Origin: Planctomycetota bacterium
GTDB taxonomy: Bacteria; Planctomycetota; UBA1135; GCA-002748355
Length of the DNA stretch: 32,439 nt
NCBI GenBank assembly: GCA_020426005.1
Contig: JAGQQW010000034.1
Location: forward strand, 1 to 32,439
Reading direction: 5' to 3'
Below, piece after piece: positions 24,665 to 32,439 of the stretch. The position numbers and the translations under genes are program-made. The stretch's first letter is position 1, and every line of letters begins with the position of its first letter. Below the pieces are notes generated by a model, which was not told the DNA's origin, made no database searches, and saw only the letters and a program-made list of their open reading frames with translations.

Positions 24665-24937
24665 GATAGCGCCCGCAGAAAGCTCCCGGATAAGCTGCAG
24701 GACGGGTTCTCCACCCACGCGTTCCGCCACTCGTTCCAAATCCACCTCCTCGAAGAGAGCGTTGCAGTGCATCACGTCAAAACGCTCATGGGTCACAGCC
24801 GGAACAGGGACAGTATGTACCGCTACGCACACGCTCCGCGCGTGCAACTCCGGCACTCCATGGCGAACGCATTCGACGACACCGATGGCCTGTTCGAACC
24901 GCCAAGCGGGACCGCGGGCGCAGCTGTAAACGGATGA
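24665..24937 (+). pseudogene. C-terminal remnant of a tyrosine recombinase (phage-type integrase)
   Basis: The frame is open from 24665 to a TGA at 24935-24937, about 90 codons with no usable start. It contains three catalytic landmarks of the tyrosine-recombinase C-terminal domain in order: H-A-F-R-HS (box II, catalytic Arg) with HLLE after it, MGHS (His), and MYRYAH with the Tyr nucleophile position. The rest of the enzyme is absent upstream, where the neighbouring thioredoxin-like gene ends, and no other frame carries it. It is therefore a truncated, dead copy. It shows that an integrating element once sat here. Confidence 0.82.
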
Positions 24938-25230
24938 AGTCACGGGCGGAGGAAATCGGATAGCGCCGGCGACGATGGGTCGCTCTCAGATCTCTGCCCA
25001 GCCACGAAGTCTCGCTTGCGTCTCTCCTGTTGACGGCATCGAGCTTCGCGAATGTGCCGATCCTCAATCCACTCGTCGAAGTCCTCGCGAAAGACGAATC
25101 CGCTCCGCGGCCCAGTCCATTCCACCGGAGGAAACGACTATCTCCCCCGATGAGTCTCCGAAGATCGAGGAGACTACGCTGCTATCATGCAGTCGACCAA
25201 TCGGTCTTGACACGCAGGAGTTTTTGACGA
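24938..25230 (+). other. Non-coding stretch between integrase remnant and FG-GAP gene
   Basis: No ORF with protein-like character is visible in any frame. The short open frames are not supported. A possible promoter element (TGCTATCAT) lies at 25180-25188, and CAGGAG at 25215-25220 is the likely ribosome-binding site of the next gene. Confidence 0.6.
25183..25188 (+). promoter_or_regulatory. Possible -10 element (GCTATCAT) of the FG-GAP gene
   Basis: TATCAT, preceded by TGC, lies 42 nt before TTG 25231. It matches five of six -10 consensus bases. No convincing -35 box is seen. Confidence 0.35.
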
Positions 25231-27804
25231 TTGACGTTATTGCAACAAGCTGTCCTGGGAGGCGCACTGACGCTTCCTTCGAGCGTCGCGATTTCACAAG
25301 GGGGCGTGCCATGGTTCCGCCTGCGACAAATGAACGTCGAACGCGCGCTCCCCTATTATCACGACAACAGCCAGACATCACTTGCGCGCTTCAGTGACAT
25401 GGACGGCGACGGTCACTTGGATCTTGTCCTCCAGGGCAAATTCTATTCGCAGAGCCTTGTTCGGATCTTGTTCAACGACGGCACGGGGCGATTCCCCGTC
25501 GGCAGCGATGAGGCCGCGGAATCGAACGTCTACGTCACGGATGTGAACAAGGACGGCAAACAAGACCTCCTTGTTGCTGGATCTAGCGCTACGACTTGCC
25601 GCATATTGCTCGGTAGCCACAGACGAAGCGGCTACAAGCTGCTCTTCGACCGCGTACCCGCTGCGAACTGGTCACCTTCGTCCTTCCCGGTCGTTGACAT
25701 GGTCGCTGGCGACTTCGATCGAGATGGACGAGTTGATATCGCAACGGTCGAGGGCGTGCCTCCGCGCGCGAAGGTCTACATGCAGTTCGCGAATGGCCAG
25801 TGGCGAGATGAAAGCACGATGCGCTTTCCTCAACTCGCCGGCTACGAGCGCGCGATCACAGTGGACCTCGATTCGGATGGGGATCTCGACGTCATCTACT
25901 ACAGATTCGACGGCTTGGCGCAGCCGCGAGCGTGGCTGAACGACGGCTCCGGCAGATTCGCCGATCGAACTTCAGCGGTTTTTCCGTCGAGCAGCACGCA
26001 CACGCGCGCGATCGCCCTGGCAGACTTGAACGGCGACAAACGCCTCGACGTCGTGCTCGCCAACAAGGGCGCCGCATCGCTCTGGCTGCAGAACGCGTTC
26101 GGATCCTTTCAGGACGCGAGCAACCGACTGCCGACGCACTCAATCGATGCCACCGGCATCGCAGTCGGCGACATCGACCAGGACGGGTCTTTCGACATTC
26201 TCATCTCGGCGAACGACTCGTCGCAGGCGTGGAAGAACGACGGCGGCGCCAACTTCACGAACATCACGAGCAGCTTTCGTATTCCGAGCGGCACCGCAGT
26301 TGGGCTCGGAGATGTAGATCAGAACGGATTGCCAGATGTAGCCGTGGCCGGTCGGCAAGATCGCGTGTTCTGGAACATGTGGCCGAGCAACCTCCACGAG
26401 CTGCCAAATCCGGATCCTGACAGGTATCGACTCAACCTCCATCCTTCGGATGTAGTCAAGCTCGACGATCGCATGCCGCCGACGCTCGCCGAAGGCGGCA
26501 GCAGCAACGGCCTACGCGTGCGGGCCATCCGCGGCTTTGGTCGTTACGATCCGTCGCGCTTGCTGCTCTACCCCGGCGATTCACGCCGGTGGCTCGATAT
26601 CGATGCCGACGGAGACCTCGACGTCATCGACAACGACGTTAACGTATTCGTGAACGAGGGGACGCGGTTCGGCAGCTACTACTTTCCGAAGCCGCGGGGG
26701 AGACCAGTCATGGCTGCTGCAGATTTCGATGGCGATCGAGATGTTGACTTTTTCATAGCGCATCCGGGTGTGCGTGATCTTCAACTCACTGCGGGCAGTT
26801 CTTACTTCGTACGAAAAGAAGCGGCAGCGTTTTCATGGACGAAGGTGCCGCAGTCTGCGCTGACGGCGGATCCTGCGTTCTCTGCAGAGATTGTATCGGG
26901 TGACTACGATGGAGATGGCGATATCGACGTCGTGGTTGCGAACGAATGGCTCCCAGCAACAGCATCGCCACCCCCGAGTCGGTTGTGGCTCAATGACGGC
27001 AAAGCGAGCTTTCAGCGGGCACATGCATTCCCCCAGGTTTATGCCAGTGGTGTCGCAACCGGTGATCTCGATGGTGATGGGCGACTTGATCTCTTATTCG
27101 CGAGTTGGCCAGCCCGGCTGTTCTTCGGTGAGTCCGCAGCTCGGTTCCGCGAGGTCACGCAATCCAATCTCGGGGTAACGGTCAACGCCGTCGGTCAGGC
27201 GACGCTCATCGACCTCGACGAGGATCGCGACCTTGACGCCGTGTTGCTCGTTTCTGCGAACAATGCGCTCCACTTTCAAGTGCTCGAAAACGACGGTAGA
27301 GGTGTGATGCGGCCGGCATGGCACTCCGAGTCCTTCTCACCACCGATCTTTGTCGGAACCACGCCGTTTGGCTTGATCGATATCGGTTACGAAGTCGTCG
27401 ACATCGACGAGGATGGGGATCTCGATATCTTCATGAATCCGCAAATCGCATTCGAGAACACGACGCGAGCTTTTGACGCAACGGTGCCCAAGCGTGGATC
27501 GACTTGGGTGGCTCAAGTTCACGCCAGCCGACGCGCATCGAGCGGCTTCACGAGCCTGGCGATCAGCCCACGGCAATCGACACGAATCGTGCTCGATGGT
27601 GTCGGAGTCTTGCGACTCGACCCCGCATCGATACTCTTGACGCCTCTTGAGACGCTCGCGCGGCCAGGGACACGGGTCGAGGTTCCGATCCCCTCTGCAT
27701 TCCCAGGCGGAATCGAGATGAATGTCCAGGCTGCCTACTTCGATCTGCGCCGATCGAGTAACCAGGTGCGCTTGGGGGCACTCTGGAGCGACAGGATCCG
27801 CTGA
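25231..27804 (+). CDS. Secreted FG-GAP/VCBS-repeat protein
   Basis: This 857-residue protein starts at TTG 25231, ten bases after CAGGAG; the first 22 residues are a plausible short signal peptide. It carries about thirteen calcium-loop repeats of the form D-x-(D/N)-x-(D/N)-G-x-x-D-(hydrophobic), for example DMDGDGHLDL, DFDRDGRVDI, DLDSDGDLDV, DIDQDGSFDI, DYDGDGDIDV and DIDEDGDLDI. These FG-GAP/VCBS blades form calcium-binding beta-propellers used for adhesion or ligand binding outside the cell. The C-terminal 110 residues form a beta-rich tail with a TRIVLDGVGVLRLDP segment. The gene uses more A/T-ending codons than its upstream neighbours, and it lies between an integrase remnant and a tRNA gene, so it may have arrived by transfer. 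Confidence 0.85.
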   Translation: MTLLQQAVLGGALTLPSSVAISQGGVPWFRLRQMNVERALPYYHDNSQTSLARFSDMDGDGHLDLVLQGKFYSQSLVRILFNDGTGRFPVGSDEAAESNVYVTDVNKDGKQDLLVAGSSATTCRILLGSHRRSGYKLLFDRVPAANWSPSSFPVVDMVAGDFDRDGRVDIATVEGVPPRAKVYMQFANGQWRDESTMRFPQLAGYERAITVDLDSDGDLDVIYYRFDGLAQPRAWLNDGSGRFADRTSAVFPSSSTHTRAIALADLNGDKRLDVVLANKGAASLWLQNAFGSFQDASNRLPTHSIDATGIAVGDIDQDGSFDILISANDSSQAWKNDGGANFTNITSSFRIPSGTAVGLGDVDQNGLPDVAVAGRQDRVFWNMWPSNLHELPNPDPDRYRLNLHPSDVVKLDDRMPPTLAEGGSSNGLRVRAIRGFGRYDPSRLLLYPGDSRRWLDIDADGDLDVIDNDVNVFVNEGTRFGSYYFPKPRGRPVMAAADFDGDRDVDFFIAHPGVRDLQLTAGSSYFVRKEAAAFSWTKVPQSALTADPAFSAEIVSGDYDGDGDIDVVVANEWLPATASPPPSRLWLNDGKASFQRAHAFPQVYASGVATGDLDGDGRLDLLFASWPARLFFGESAARFREVTQSNLGVTVNAVGQATLIDLDEDRDLDAVLLVSANNALHFQVLENDGRGVMRPAWHSESFSPPIFVGTTPFGLIDIGYEVVDIDEDGDLDIFMNPQIAFENTTRAFDATVPKRGSTWVAQVHASRRASSGFTSLAISPRQSTRIVLDGVGVLRLDPASILLTPLETLARPGTRVEVPIPSAFPGGIEMNVQAAYFDLRRSSNQVRLGALWSDRIR

Positions 27805-28039
27805 TATCTCGCGGGCGCAACGGCGACTCTGTGGAGCTGGCACTAACTCTACGGCGATAAGCCCATGTCGGGCAGCGGCGTTGCGCGCCCCTGAGGCGAC
27901 AGACGGTGCCGCCGCCGATGCGCTTCGGGCGCACAGCGTGGCGCCGCCGAGGGGCCGCCTCGGGCTCCCGTTTGATGCGCGCGATCGCGTCTCGCAGCGC
28001 AATGACCGGACCAAGACTCGACACGGCGCCACGAATGCA

Positions 28040-28085
28040 AAAAACCCCGCGAAGCAGCCAACCACGGCTCCCTCGCGGGGTTTTT
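28040..28085. terminator. Bidirectional Rho-independent terminator
   Basis: A 13-base perfect inverted repeat, AAAAACCCCGCGA (28040-28052) and its complement (28073-28085), has an inner 4-bp stem (AGCC/GGCT) in the loop. It has five T on each strand, so it can stop both the tRNA-Asp transcript from the right and any FG-GAP transcript from the left. The 235 bases between 27804 and this hairpin hold no gene I can support. Confidence 0.9.
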
Positions 28086-28087
28086 AG

Positions 28088-28164
<77 letters not shown>

Positions 28165-28182
28165 TTGCTTGTGACGAGTCGA

Positions 28183-28210
28183 ATTATAGTCGCGCTCGGG
28201 TGCTTCGCAA
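28183..28210 (-). promoter_or_regulatory. Sigma-70 promoter of tRNA-Asp
   Basis: On the minus strand a perfect TATAAT (28188-28183) lies 16 bases downstream of TTGCGA (28210-28205; four of six -35 bases). The -10 ends 18 bases before the mature tRNA 5' end. Confidence 0.78.
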
Positions 28211-28294
28211 GGCCCATGTGAAGGCTGGCGAAAGGCTTCCGCGAAACGAAAGAACTCGCGGCGCGAACATGTCGCTTGTTCCGGTTTTTCGGCC

Positions 28295-28310
28295 GAAACG
28301 CGGACGTTTC
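28295..28310 (-). terminator. Weak hairpin just downstream of the PAS sensor kinase gene
   Basis: GAAACG and CGTTTC pair in a 6-bp stem with a 4-base loop, six bases past the kinase stop on the minus strand, followed by a second palindrome (TTTCGGCCGAAA). No proper T tract follows, so terminator function is uncertain. Confidence 0.35.
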
Positions 28311-28316
28311 TTGAGC

Positions 28317-29936
28317 CTATGGCGTCCATTCCCAATTCGCGTTTTTCGACTCCAGCGGCAAGGAGACAATGATCCGCGTGCCGTGCCCGGGTGTCGAGTC
28401 GATGCGGGCATGTCCGCCCAGTAATCGAGCTCGTTCCCGGATGCCTTCCAGCCCGAAGCGATCGGCGGGAACGTCGGCGACATGAAAACCGCTGCCACCA
28501 TCTTCGATCGACAGAATCAACCGCTCGCCAGGAAGCTCCGTAAGCCCGACGTTGGCCGACTTGGCGCCGCTGTGACGCCGAATGTTGGTTAGCGACTCTT
28601 GAACGATGCGGAACAACGTGTTTTCCAACAGGGCGTCGAACCGATGGGACGAGACGTTATGTTCGAATTGAAATTCGCAACCGCTCTGCGATTCCTCTTC
28701 CTGAATCAGAAAGTCGATCGCGGAAACGATGTCCATCTCCTCGAGCGACATCGGCCGCAATTCGCCGATCAGGCGCCGGCCTTCGTTCATGCCTTTGCCG
28801 AGCGAAGTCATCGCCCGCCGCAACGCCTCGGCCGCGCGCGGCAAACCGGCGTGCTGCGTTACGTCCGCTTCGGCCGTTTGCACCGCCATCTGCGCGCCGG
28901 CCACGTATTGAATCAGCCCATCGTGCAACTCGTAGGCCAGCAGCTTCCGCTCACGATCTTGAACGTCAAGCAGCTTGCGCAACAGGTTCTCGTCGCCCTC
29001 CAATTGATGCTGGGTCAGCTTCAGATTCGTAATGTCCTCGACCATGCTGATCAACAACGGCGAATCTTCATGCTCCTCTTGAATCAGGGATGCACTCCAG
29101 CGTCCCCAGAACATCGTGCCTTGGCAATTCACAAATCGCATTTCGCGTTGCGCTCGCTTCCGTTCGCCGGAGAGCAAGCGATTAACGCGTTCCGTCAAAA
29201 GCCCCGTGTCCTCGAAATGAACAAATTTGCTGAGCGAGTGTTGGCCTAATTCGGACTCCAAGCAAGGAAACATTCGTTGCATGGCGACGTTACAGTTGAC
29301 GATCCGATAGCCCTCGTCCACCTCGCAAACCACAATTCCCAAAGCTGCGTTTTCGAAGATGCCACGGAAGTGAGCTTCCGCGCGGCGCAGCGCGCGTTCC
29401 GTTTGGACATAGGACGTGACGTCAGTGACATGAAACGTAACGCCGGCGACTCGTCCTCGTTCGCGATAGGCGGCCGCGCGCGTTTGATACCACATGGTCT
29501 CGCCGTTCGCGCCGCGAGCCTTGACGCGGATCGATTGTTGCCCTTCTGTTTCGATCACTTCGCGAACCGCATCCCGCAGCCCACCCCGATCCGTCGGCTC
29601 CAGCCAATCAAAGATATAGGTGCCGACGACGTCTTCCACGCTGAAACCGTTTGACGCCCGGTTCAAATAGAGAATCTTGCCGTCACAATCGGCGATCACA
29701 AAGTGGTCGAATGCCTGGCTGGCCAACAGGCGCCACCGAGAATCGGAATCGGCACAAGCCGCCTCGGCCCTTTCGCGCCGGGCCGTTTCCATCGCCAACA
29801 TCTGACGCAGCTTGGTCACTTCCGCCGTGGAGTCGAATGCGGAACTTGGCGTGGATTGAACTTCCGGCGCGGTATCCGACGTAGATTGGTACAACGGATT
29901 CGGACGAGAGGGTCGATCGTGCGGCGGGTGGTTCAC
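28317..29936 (-). CDS. PAS-domain sensor histidine kinase, NarL/DegS type (HisKA_3)
   Basis: This 539-residue cytoplasmic kinase starts at GTG 29936. No membrane helix or signal peptide is present. The order is a polar N-terminus, a short coiled coil (about 38-62), PAS domain 1 (about 64-178, ending VTFHVTDVT), PAS domain 2 (about 187-305, ending SMVEDITNLKL), then the DHp helix with phospho-acceptor His338 in LLAYELHDGLIQ, the HisKA_3 signature, and an ATPase domain with N-box RIVQESLTNIRRHSG (444-458) and G-box EDGGSGF (478-484). The PAS pair should sense a diffusible or redox signal; no haem or flavin ligand can be assigned. A NarL-type response regulator is expected but not visible here. 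It is the last of three same-strand genes, 83 nt after the STAS gene. Confidence 0.9.
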   Translation of the reverse strand: MNHPPHDRPSRPNPLYQSTSDTAPEVQSTPSSAFDSTAEVTKLRQMLAMETARRERAEAACADSDSRWRLLASQAFDHFVIADCDGKILYLNRASNGFSVEDVVGTYIFDWLEPTDRGGLRDAVREVIETEGQQSIRVKARGANGETMWYQTRAAAYRERGRVAGVTFHVTDVTSYVQTERALRRAEAHFRGIFENAALGIVVCEVDEGYRIVNCNVAMQRMFPCLESELGQHSLSKFVHFEDTGLLTERVNRLLSGERKRAQREMRFVNCQGTMFWGRWSASLIQEEHEDSPLLISMVEDITNLKLTQHQLEGDENLLRKLLDVQDRERKLLAYELHDGLIQYVAGAQMAVQTAEADVTQHAGLPRAAEALRRAMTSLGKGMNEGRRLIGELRPMSLEEMDIVSAIDFLIQEEESQSGCEFQFEHNVSSHRFDALLENTLFRIVQESLTNIRRHSGAKSANVGLTELPGERLILSIEDGGSGFHVADVPADRFGLEGIRERARLLGGHARIDSTPGHGTRIIVSLPLESKNANWEWTP

Positions 29937-30019
29937 TGCTAACGACTCCGCCGAAACATCGCCTCATACAGGAAACGGCACCGAACCCCGCGAGCTCGCG
30001 GAAGCAAGTCTTCCCGAGA

Positions 30020-30385
30020 CTAACCGAACCAGCCCTTCTTGGCGTAAGCCTTGACAGCCTTTTCCTCGTTCGGATGAATGTCGAAGACTTTGTTCAACTT
30101 AGTGATCTTGAACACGTCCATGACATTCGACGAGATGTTACACATCTTCAAGTCGACGCCGTCCGTCTTACATTTCTTGTTCAGCAAGACCAGCTTGCCG
30201 ATCATGGCGGACGACATGAAGCTGACGCCCGAAAAATTTAGCAACAGACGATCATCGGTGGCACGAGTCACCATCTCCAGTAACTCAGCGCCTACCTGCT
30301 GAATCTTGGTCTCTTCCAGCAGCTTCGCGTCCGTGAAAGAGACGACCAAGACTCCTTCCATTTCTTCTGATCGCAACGCAGCCAT
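30020..30385 (-). CDS. STAS-domain anti-sigma-factor antagonist-like protein
   Basis: This 121-residue single STAS-domain protein starts at ATG 30385; a longer frame adds unrelated residues. The core is VLVVSFTDAKLL, then RLLLNFSGVSFMSSAMIGKLVLLNKKC, then the C-terminal MCNISSNVMDVFKITKLNKVF pattern, typical of SpoIIAA/RsbV-like antagonists. Ser59 is the candidate phospho-acceptor; the Asp that usually precedes it is Ser58 here. Such proteins bind anti-sigma or kinase partners and are switched by Ser phosphorylation. No RsbW-type kinase lies beside it. Its place between an S1 protein and a PAS kinase suggests a signalling cassette, but that is inference. Confidence 0.87.
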   Translation of the reverse strand: MAALRSEEMEGVLVVSFTDAKLLEETKIQQVGAELLEMVTRATDDRLLLNFSGVSFMSSAMIGKLVLLNKKCKTDGVDLKMCNISSNVMDVFKITKLNKVFDIHPNEEKAVKAYAKKGWFG

Positions 30386-30440
30386 CCGACGCCTTTTCGC
30401 TTCTGAAAAAGTCAATGAAGAAGAGTTCAATCTTCCAGCC

Positions 30441-30484
30441 AAAAATCGCAAGCGGTCAGCCTACCAGCTTCCAAGTCCGCTTGC
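30441..30484 (-). terminator. Rho-independent terminator after the S1-domain gene
   Basis: On the minus strand GCAAGCGG and CCGCTTGC form an 8-bp perfect stem with a 21-nt loop (itself partly paired, AGC/GCT), followed by GATTTTT. It lies about 60 nt past the S1 gene stop, so the STAS and kinase genes downstream may have their own promoter. Confidence 0.75.
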
Positions 30485-30543
30485 AACAAACCCTGCAACA
30501 AGAAACCGATTTTTTGGCTGCCGTTTGGCTTGGCACCAGCCCA

Positions 30544-32268
30544 TTACCATCGCAAACCGAACTGATCGCCGCCGGTGCTGCGTTCCGTACCACCGCGAAG
30601 CGGGCCGGTGTACTTCGGCGTGCGCGGCTCGACCGGAGCTTCCTCTTCCGCTTCGGATTCACCCGTTTCGGAGCTTTCCGAAGCCGGCTTTGCATGGAGC
30701 TCCTTGATTGATAGCCCGATTCGCTGAGCCTCGGAGTCGACCGAGAGAATCTTGACTTGGACCTCTTGCCCTTCCGACACCACGTTGGACACGTTCGCCA
30801 CGCGTTGATGCGAAAGTTCCGAAATGTGGATCAAGCCTTCCACGCCCGGCGCCAACTTGACAAACGCACCGAACTTGGCGATCCGCGAGACATGTCCCGT
30901 CAACGTGCCACCGACGGGAAAACGCGCGGATGCATCGGTCCACGGGTGATCCTGCAAGTCACGGTAGGCCAGTCCTATCTTTCCCGTTTCCGCGTCGATC
31001 CGTTCGACCCGAACGCGAATCTTGTCGCCTTCTTTCAGCACTTCGCTGGGATGCTTGATTCGATCCCAGCTCAATTGGCTGACGTGAATCAAGCCGTCGA
31101 CGCCGCCTAGATCGACAAACACACCAAAGTCCCGGACGTTCCTCACAACGCCCTCGCGCGTCTGCCCCGGCTCCAACGACTCGAGCAACTGCTTGCGTTC
31201 GGCCTCGCGTTCGCGCTCCAGGTAGGCCCGGTGACTAAGCACCAGATTGCGGCGATTCGGATTGGCTTCGGTGACGATGCACAACAGCTTCTGGTCCACG
31301 TAGTCGGAAAAATCCTCGACTCGAAACCGAGCAACTTGGCTGGCGGGAATGAACGCTGGAATGTTGTTTACCTTGCATTCCAGTCCGCCGGTGTTCGAGC
31401 CGGAGACGCGCGCCTCGACCACGGAGCCCTCGACGATGTCCGACCAATCCGCCACATCCAGCGCGGCGCCCGGAATCGCGGCTTCGTACAATCCGTCTTC
31501 GGCATTGAACTGTTTCACTACGACTTCCAACGTCGCTCCAACCTCCGGCGGTTCGGCGAATAGCCGCATTGGGACAATCGCCTCGTTTGGGCCGCCCAAC
31601 GACAGGAAGACGTTCTCGTCGTCCATCCGCAACACTCGACCGCGATGCCGACTTTCCGGCTCCAACGGTTCGGTGGGCAAGGACTCTTTGGCAATCAACT
31701 GTGCCATGTCGGTGTCCGCGAAAGCCGCTTCCATTTCGAGCTCCAGCTCGGGCGGCAGCGGAGCCCGCTTCGATGGCGGTTCGATCCGTTGACCAGCACG
31801 AGGCAAGGAAGCCGTCGACGGAGTAACGGCCGCGGCCAAATCGGCCGACTCGTCCGCGTCGTCCGACTGAGTTGCTTGGGCCGGACCGGATTTCGCGGCC
31901 GGTTGGCTGGGCGACGCCGGACGCGACATCGGCTTGGCAGGCCGCTCGTTGGGCAACATCTGCGGCCGCTTACGGCCAATCTGTATCTTGTTCGGACGGC
32001 CTGCGGCGGGCTGCGAGTTACGCGCCGGGGCCTCGGACTCTGCCGGTTCGCTTCCGCTGTTTTCCTGGGATGCCACCGAGGATGGTGTCCCGCTCTCAGC
32101 CTCACTCGCGTCATTGGCGGGCGATTCGCCGGCCACAATTTGAGCCGCATCGTCGGGAGCTGCGATATCGCGAGCAGGATTGTTTTCCGGCGCGCCGCCG
32201 CTAGGCTCCACGTTCGAGGCCGTAGTTTGATCGACGTCGTCAATAGGTTCGGTTGAGTGGCTGGACAT
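30544..32268 (-). CDS. RNA-binding protein with four S1 domains
   Basis: This 574-residue protein starts at ATG 32268 (GTG 32271 is adjacent). The first 200 residues are disordered, Ala/Pro/Ser-rich and acidic. Four S1 (OB-fold) repeats follow at about residues 206-270, 280-350, 366-440 and 450-528. The third (VRNVRDFGVFVDLGGVDGLIHVSQLSW) and fourth (VSRIAKFGAFVKLAPGVEGLIHISELSH) are canonical, with the aromatic RNA-contact surface; the first two are more divergent. An acidic C-terminal tail follows. Ribosomal protein S1 has four to six such repeats, but the long disordered N-terminus and divergent first two repeats suggest a paralogue that binds mRNA rather than ribosomal S1 itself. No strong Shine-Dalgarno site precedes the ATG. 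Confidence 0.88.
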   Translation of the reverse strand: MSSHSTEPIDDVDQTTASNVEPSGGAPENNPARDIAAPDDAAQIVAGESPANDASEAESGTPSSVASQENSGSEPAESEAPARNSQPAAGRPNKIQIGRKRPQMLPNERPAKPMSRPASPSQPAAKSGPAQATQSDDADESADLAAAVTPSTASLPRAGQRIEPPSKRAPLPPELELEMEAAFADTDMAQLIAKESLPTEPLEPESRHRGRVLRMDDENVFLSLGGPNEAIVPMRLFAEPPEVGATLEVVVKQFNAEDGLYEAAIPGAALDVADWSDIVEGSVVEARVSGSNTGGLECKVNNIPAFIPASQVARFRVEDFSDYVDQKLLCIVTEANPNRRNLVLSHRAYLEREREAERKQLLESLEPGQTREGVVRNVRDFGVFVDLGGVDGLIHVSQLSWDRIKHPSEVLKEGDKIRVRVERIDAETGKIGLAYRDLQDHPWTDASARFPVGGTLTGHVSRIAKFGAFVKLAPGVEGLIHISELSHQRVANVSNVVSEGQEVQVKILSVDSEAQRIGLSIKELHAKPASESSETGESEAEEEAPVEPRTPKYTGPLRGGTERSTGGDQFGLRW

Positions 32269-32439
32269 CACGAAAATTTGCAGGGAACGGGAAGCGAAAA
32301 GGCGTTTCGATAACAGTCGAATTAGTCTAGCAACGGCCCTAGGCGGCGGATAGTGTCAACGAGTTTCGTCCAAGGCCGACCACAGACAATATACGACGTG
32401 CATAAAAAAACGGTCGCCAGGACTTTCAGCCGGCATGGC
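32269..32439 (-). other. Upstream region of the S1-domain gene
   Basis: No gene is supported here. A run of seven A (plus strand, about 32404-32410) could be the T tract of a gene beyond the window edge, but I cannot see a clear hairpin. TTGACA occurs on the minus strand near 32356, without a -10 at normal spacing. Confidence 0.4.

Noticed and set aside
24625-25230. Attachment-site repeat matching the tRNA-Asp 3' end near the integrase remnant
   Set aside because: I compared the tRNA 3' segment with this interval by eye and saw only short, chance-like matches.
32269-32439. TTGACA-based promoter for the S1 gene
   Set aside because: The nearest -10-like hexamer (TAGACT) is about 24 bases away, outside the usual 16-18 spacing.

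Overview
The window looks like a high-G+C, Gram-negative-type bacterial chromosome segment, most probably from a planctomycete or a close relative. This is inferred from the gene families: many large exported beta-rich proteins (PQQ-like propeller, CARDB, FG-GAP and carboxypeptidase-regulatory repeats), the HpnC/D/E squalene route, and unlinked small operons. Several genes appear to start at GTG or TTG. No rRNA, CRISPR array or intact mobile element is visible.

Layout. Bases 1-3139 hold a decaheme OmcA/MtrC-type cytochrome (5' end outside the window) and a helical-repeat exported protein. Bases 3205-9505 hold the squalene pathway genes hpnC, hpnD and hpnE. hpnC is separated from hpnDE by a minus-strand pair (PQQ-like propeller and membrane protein), a DUF1877 protein and an orphan MNT nucleotidyltransferase. 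Bases 9469-14995 hold a zinc-ribbon membrane protein, a GT-C/AftB-like membrane glycosyltransferase whose start is disturbed by a nine-C tract, and a large secreted CARDB protein. Bases 15026-18684 (minus) hold an N-formylglutamate amidohydrolase-type protein, a zinc-ribbon tail-anchored protein with EVAAP repeats, and RNase D. Bases 18877-24624 (plus) hold an exported carboxypeptidase-regulatory-repeat protein, an orphan D12 adenine methyltransferase, an arylsulfotransferase-like secreted protein, and an exported thioredoxin-like protein with one in-frame TGA.

The main find is that last gene (23647-24624). Its reading frame continues unbroken through a TGA at 23875. The TGA falls where the first Cys of a thioredoxin active site would lie, just after a Trp. 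It is followed 24 nt later by the 5-nt loop of a perfect 7-bp hairpin with G at loop position 2, which fits the known geometry of bacterial SECIS elements. The best reading is an exported selenoprotein; a simple nonsense mutation is the alternative.

Bases 24665-24937 hold the C-terminal remnant of a tyrosine recombinase. It is followed by a large FG-GAP repeat protein and a complete tRNA-Asp(GTC) gene with its own promoter and terminator. Beyond the tRNA (28.2-32.4 kb) composition and codon choice change visibly. Three minus-strand genes there (four-S1-domain RNA-binding protein, STAS protein, PAS sensor kinase) also look planctomycetal but of a different style. The tRNA boundary may therefore be an island edge or an assembly join.
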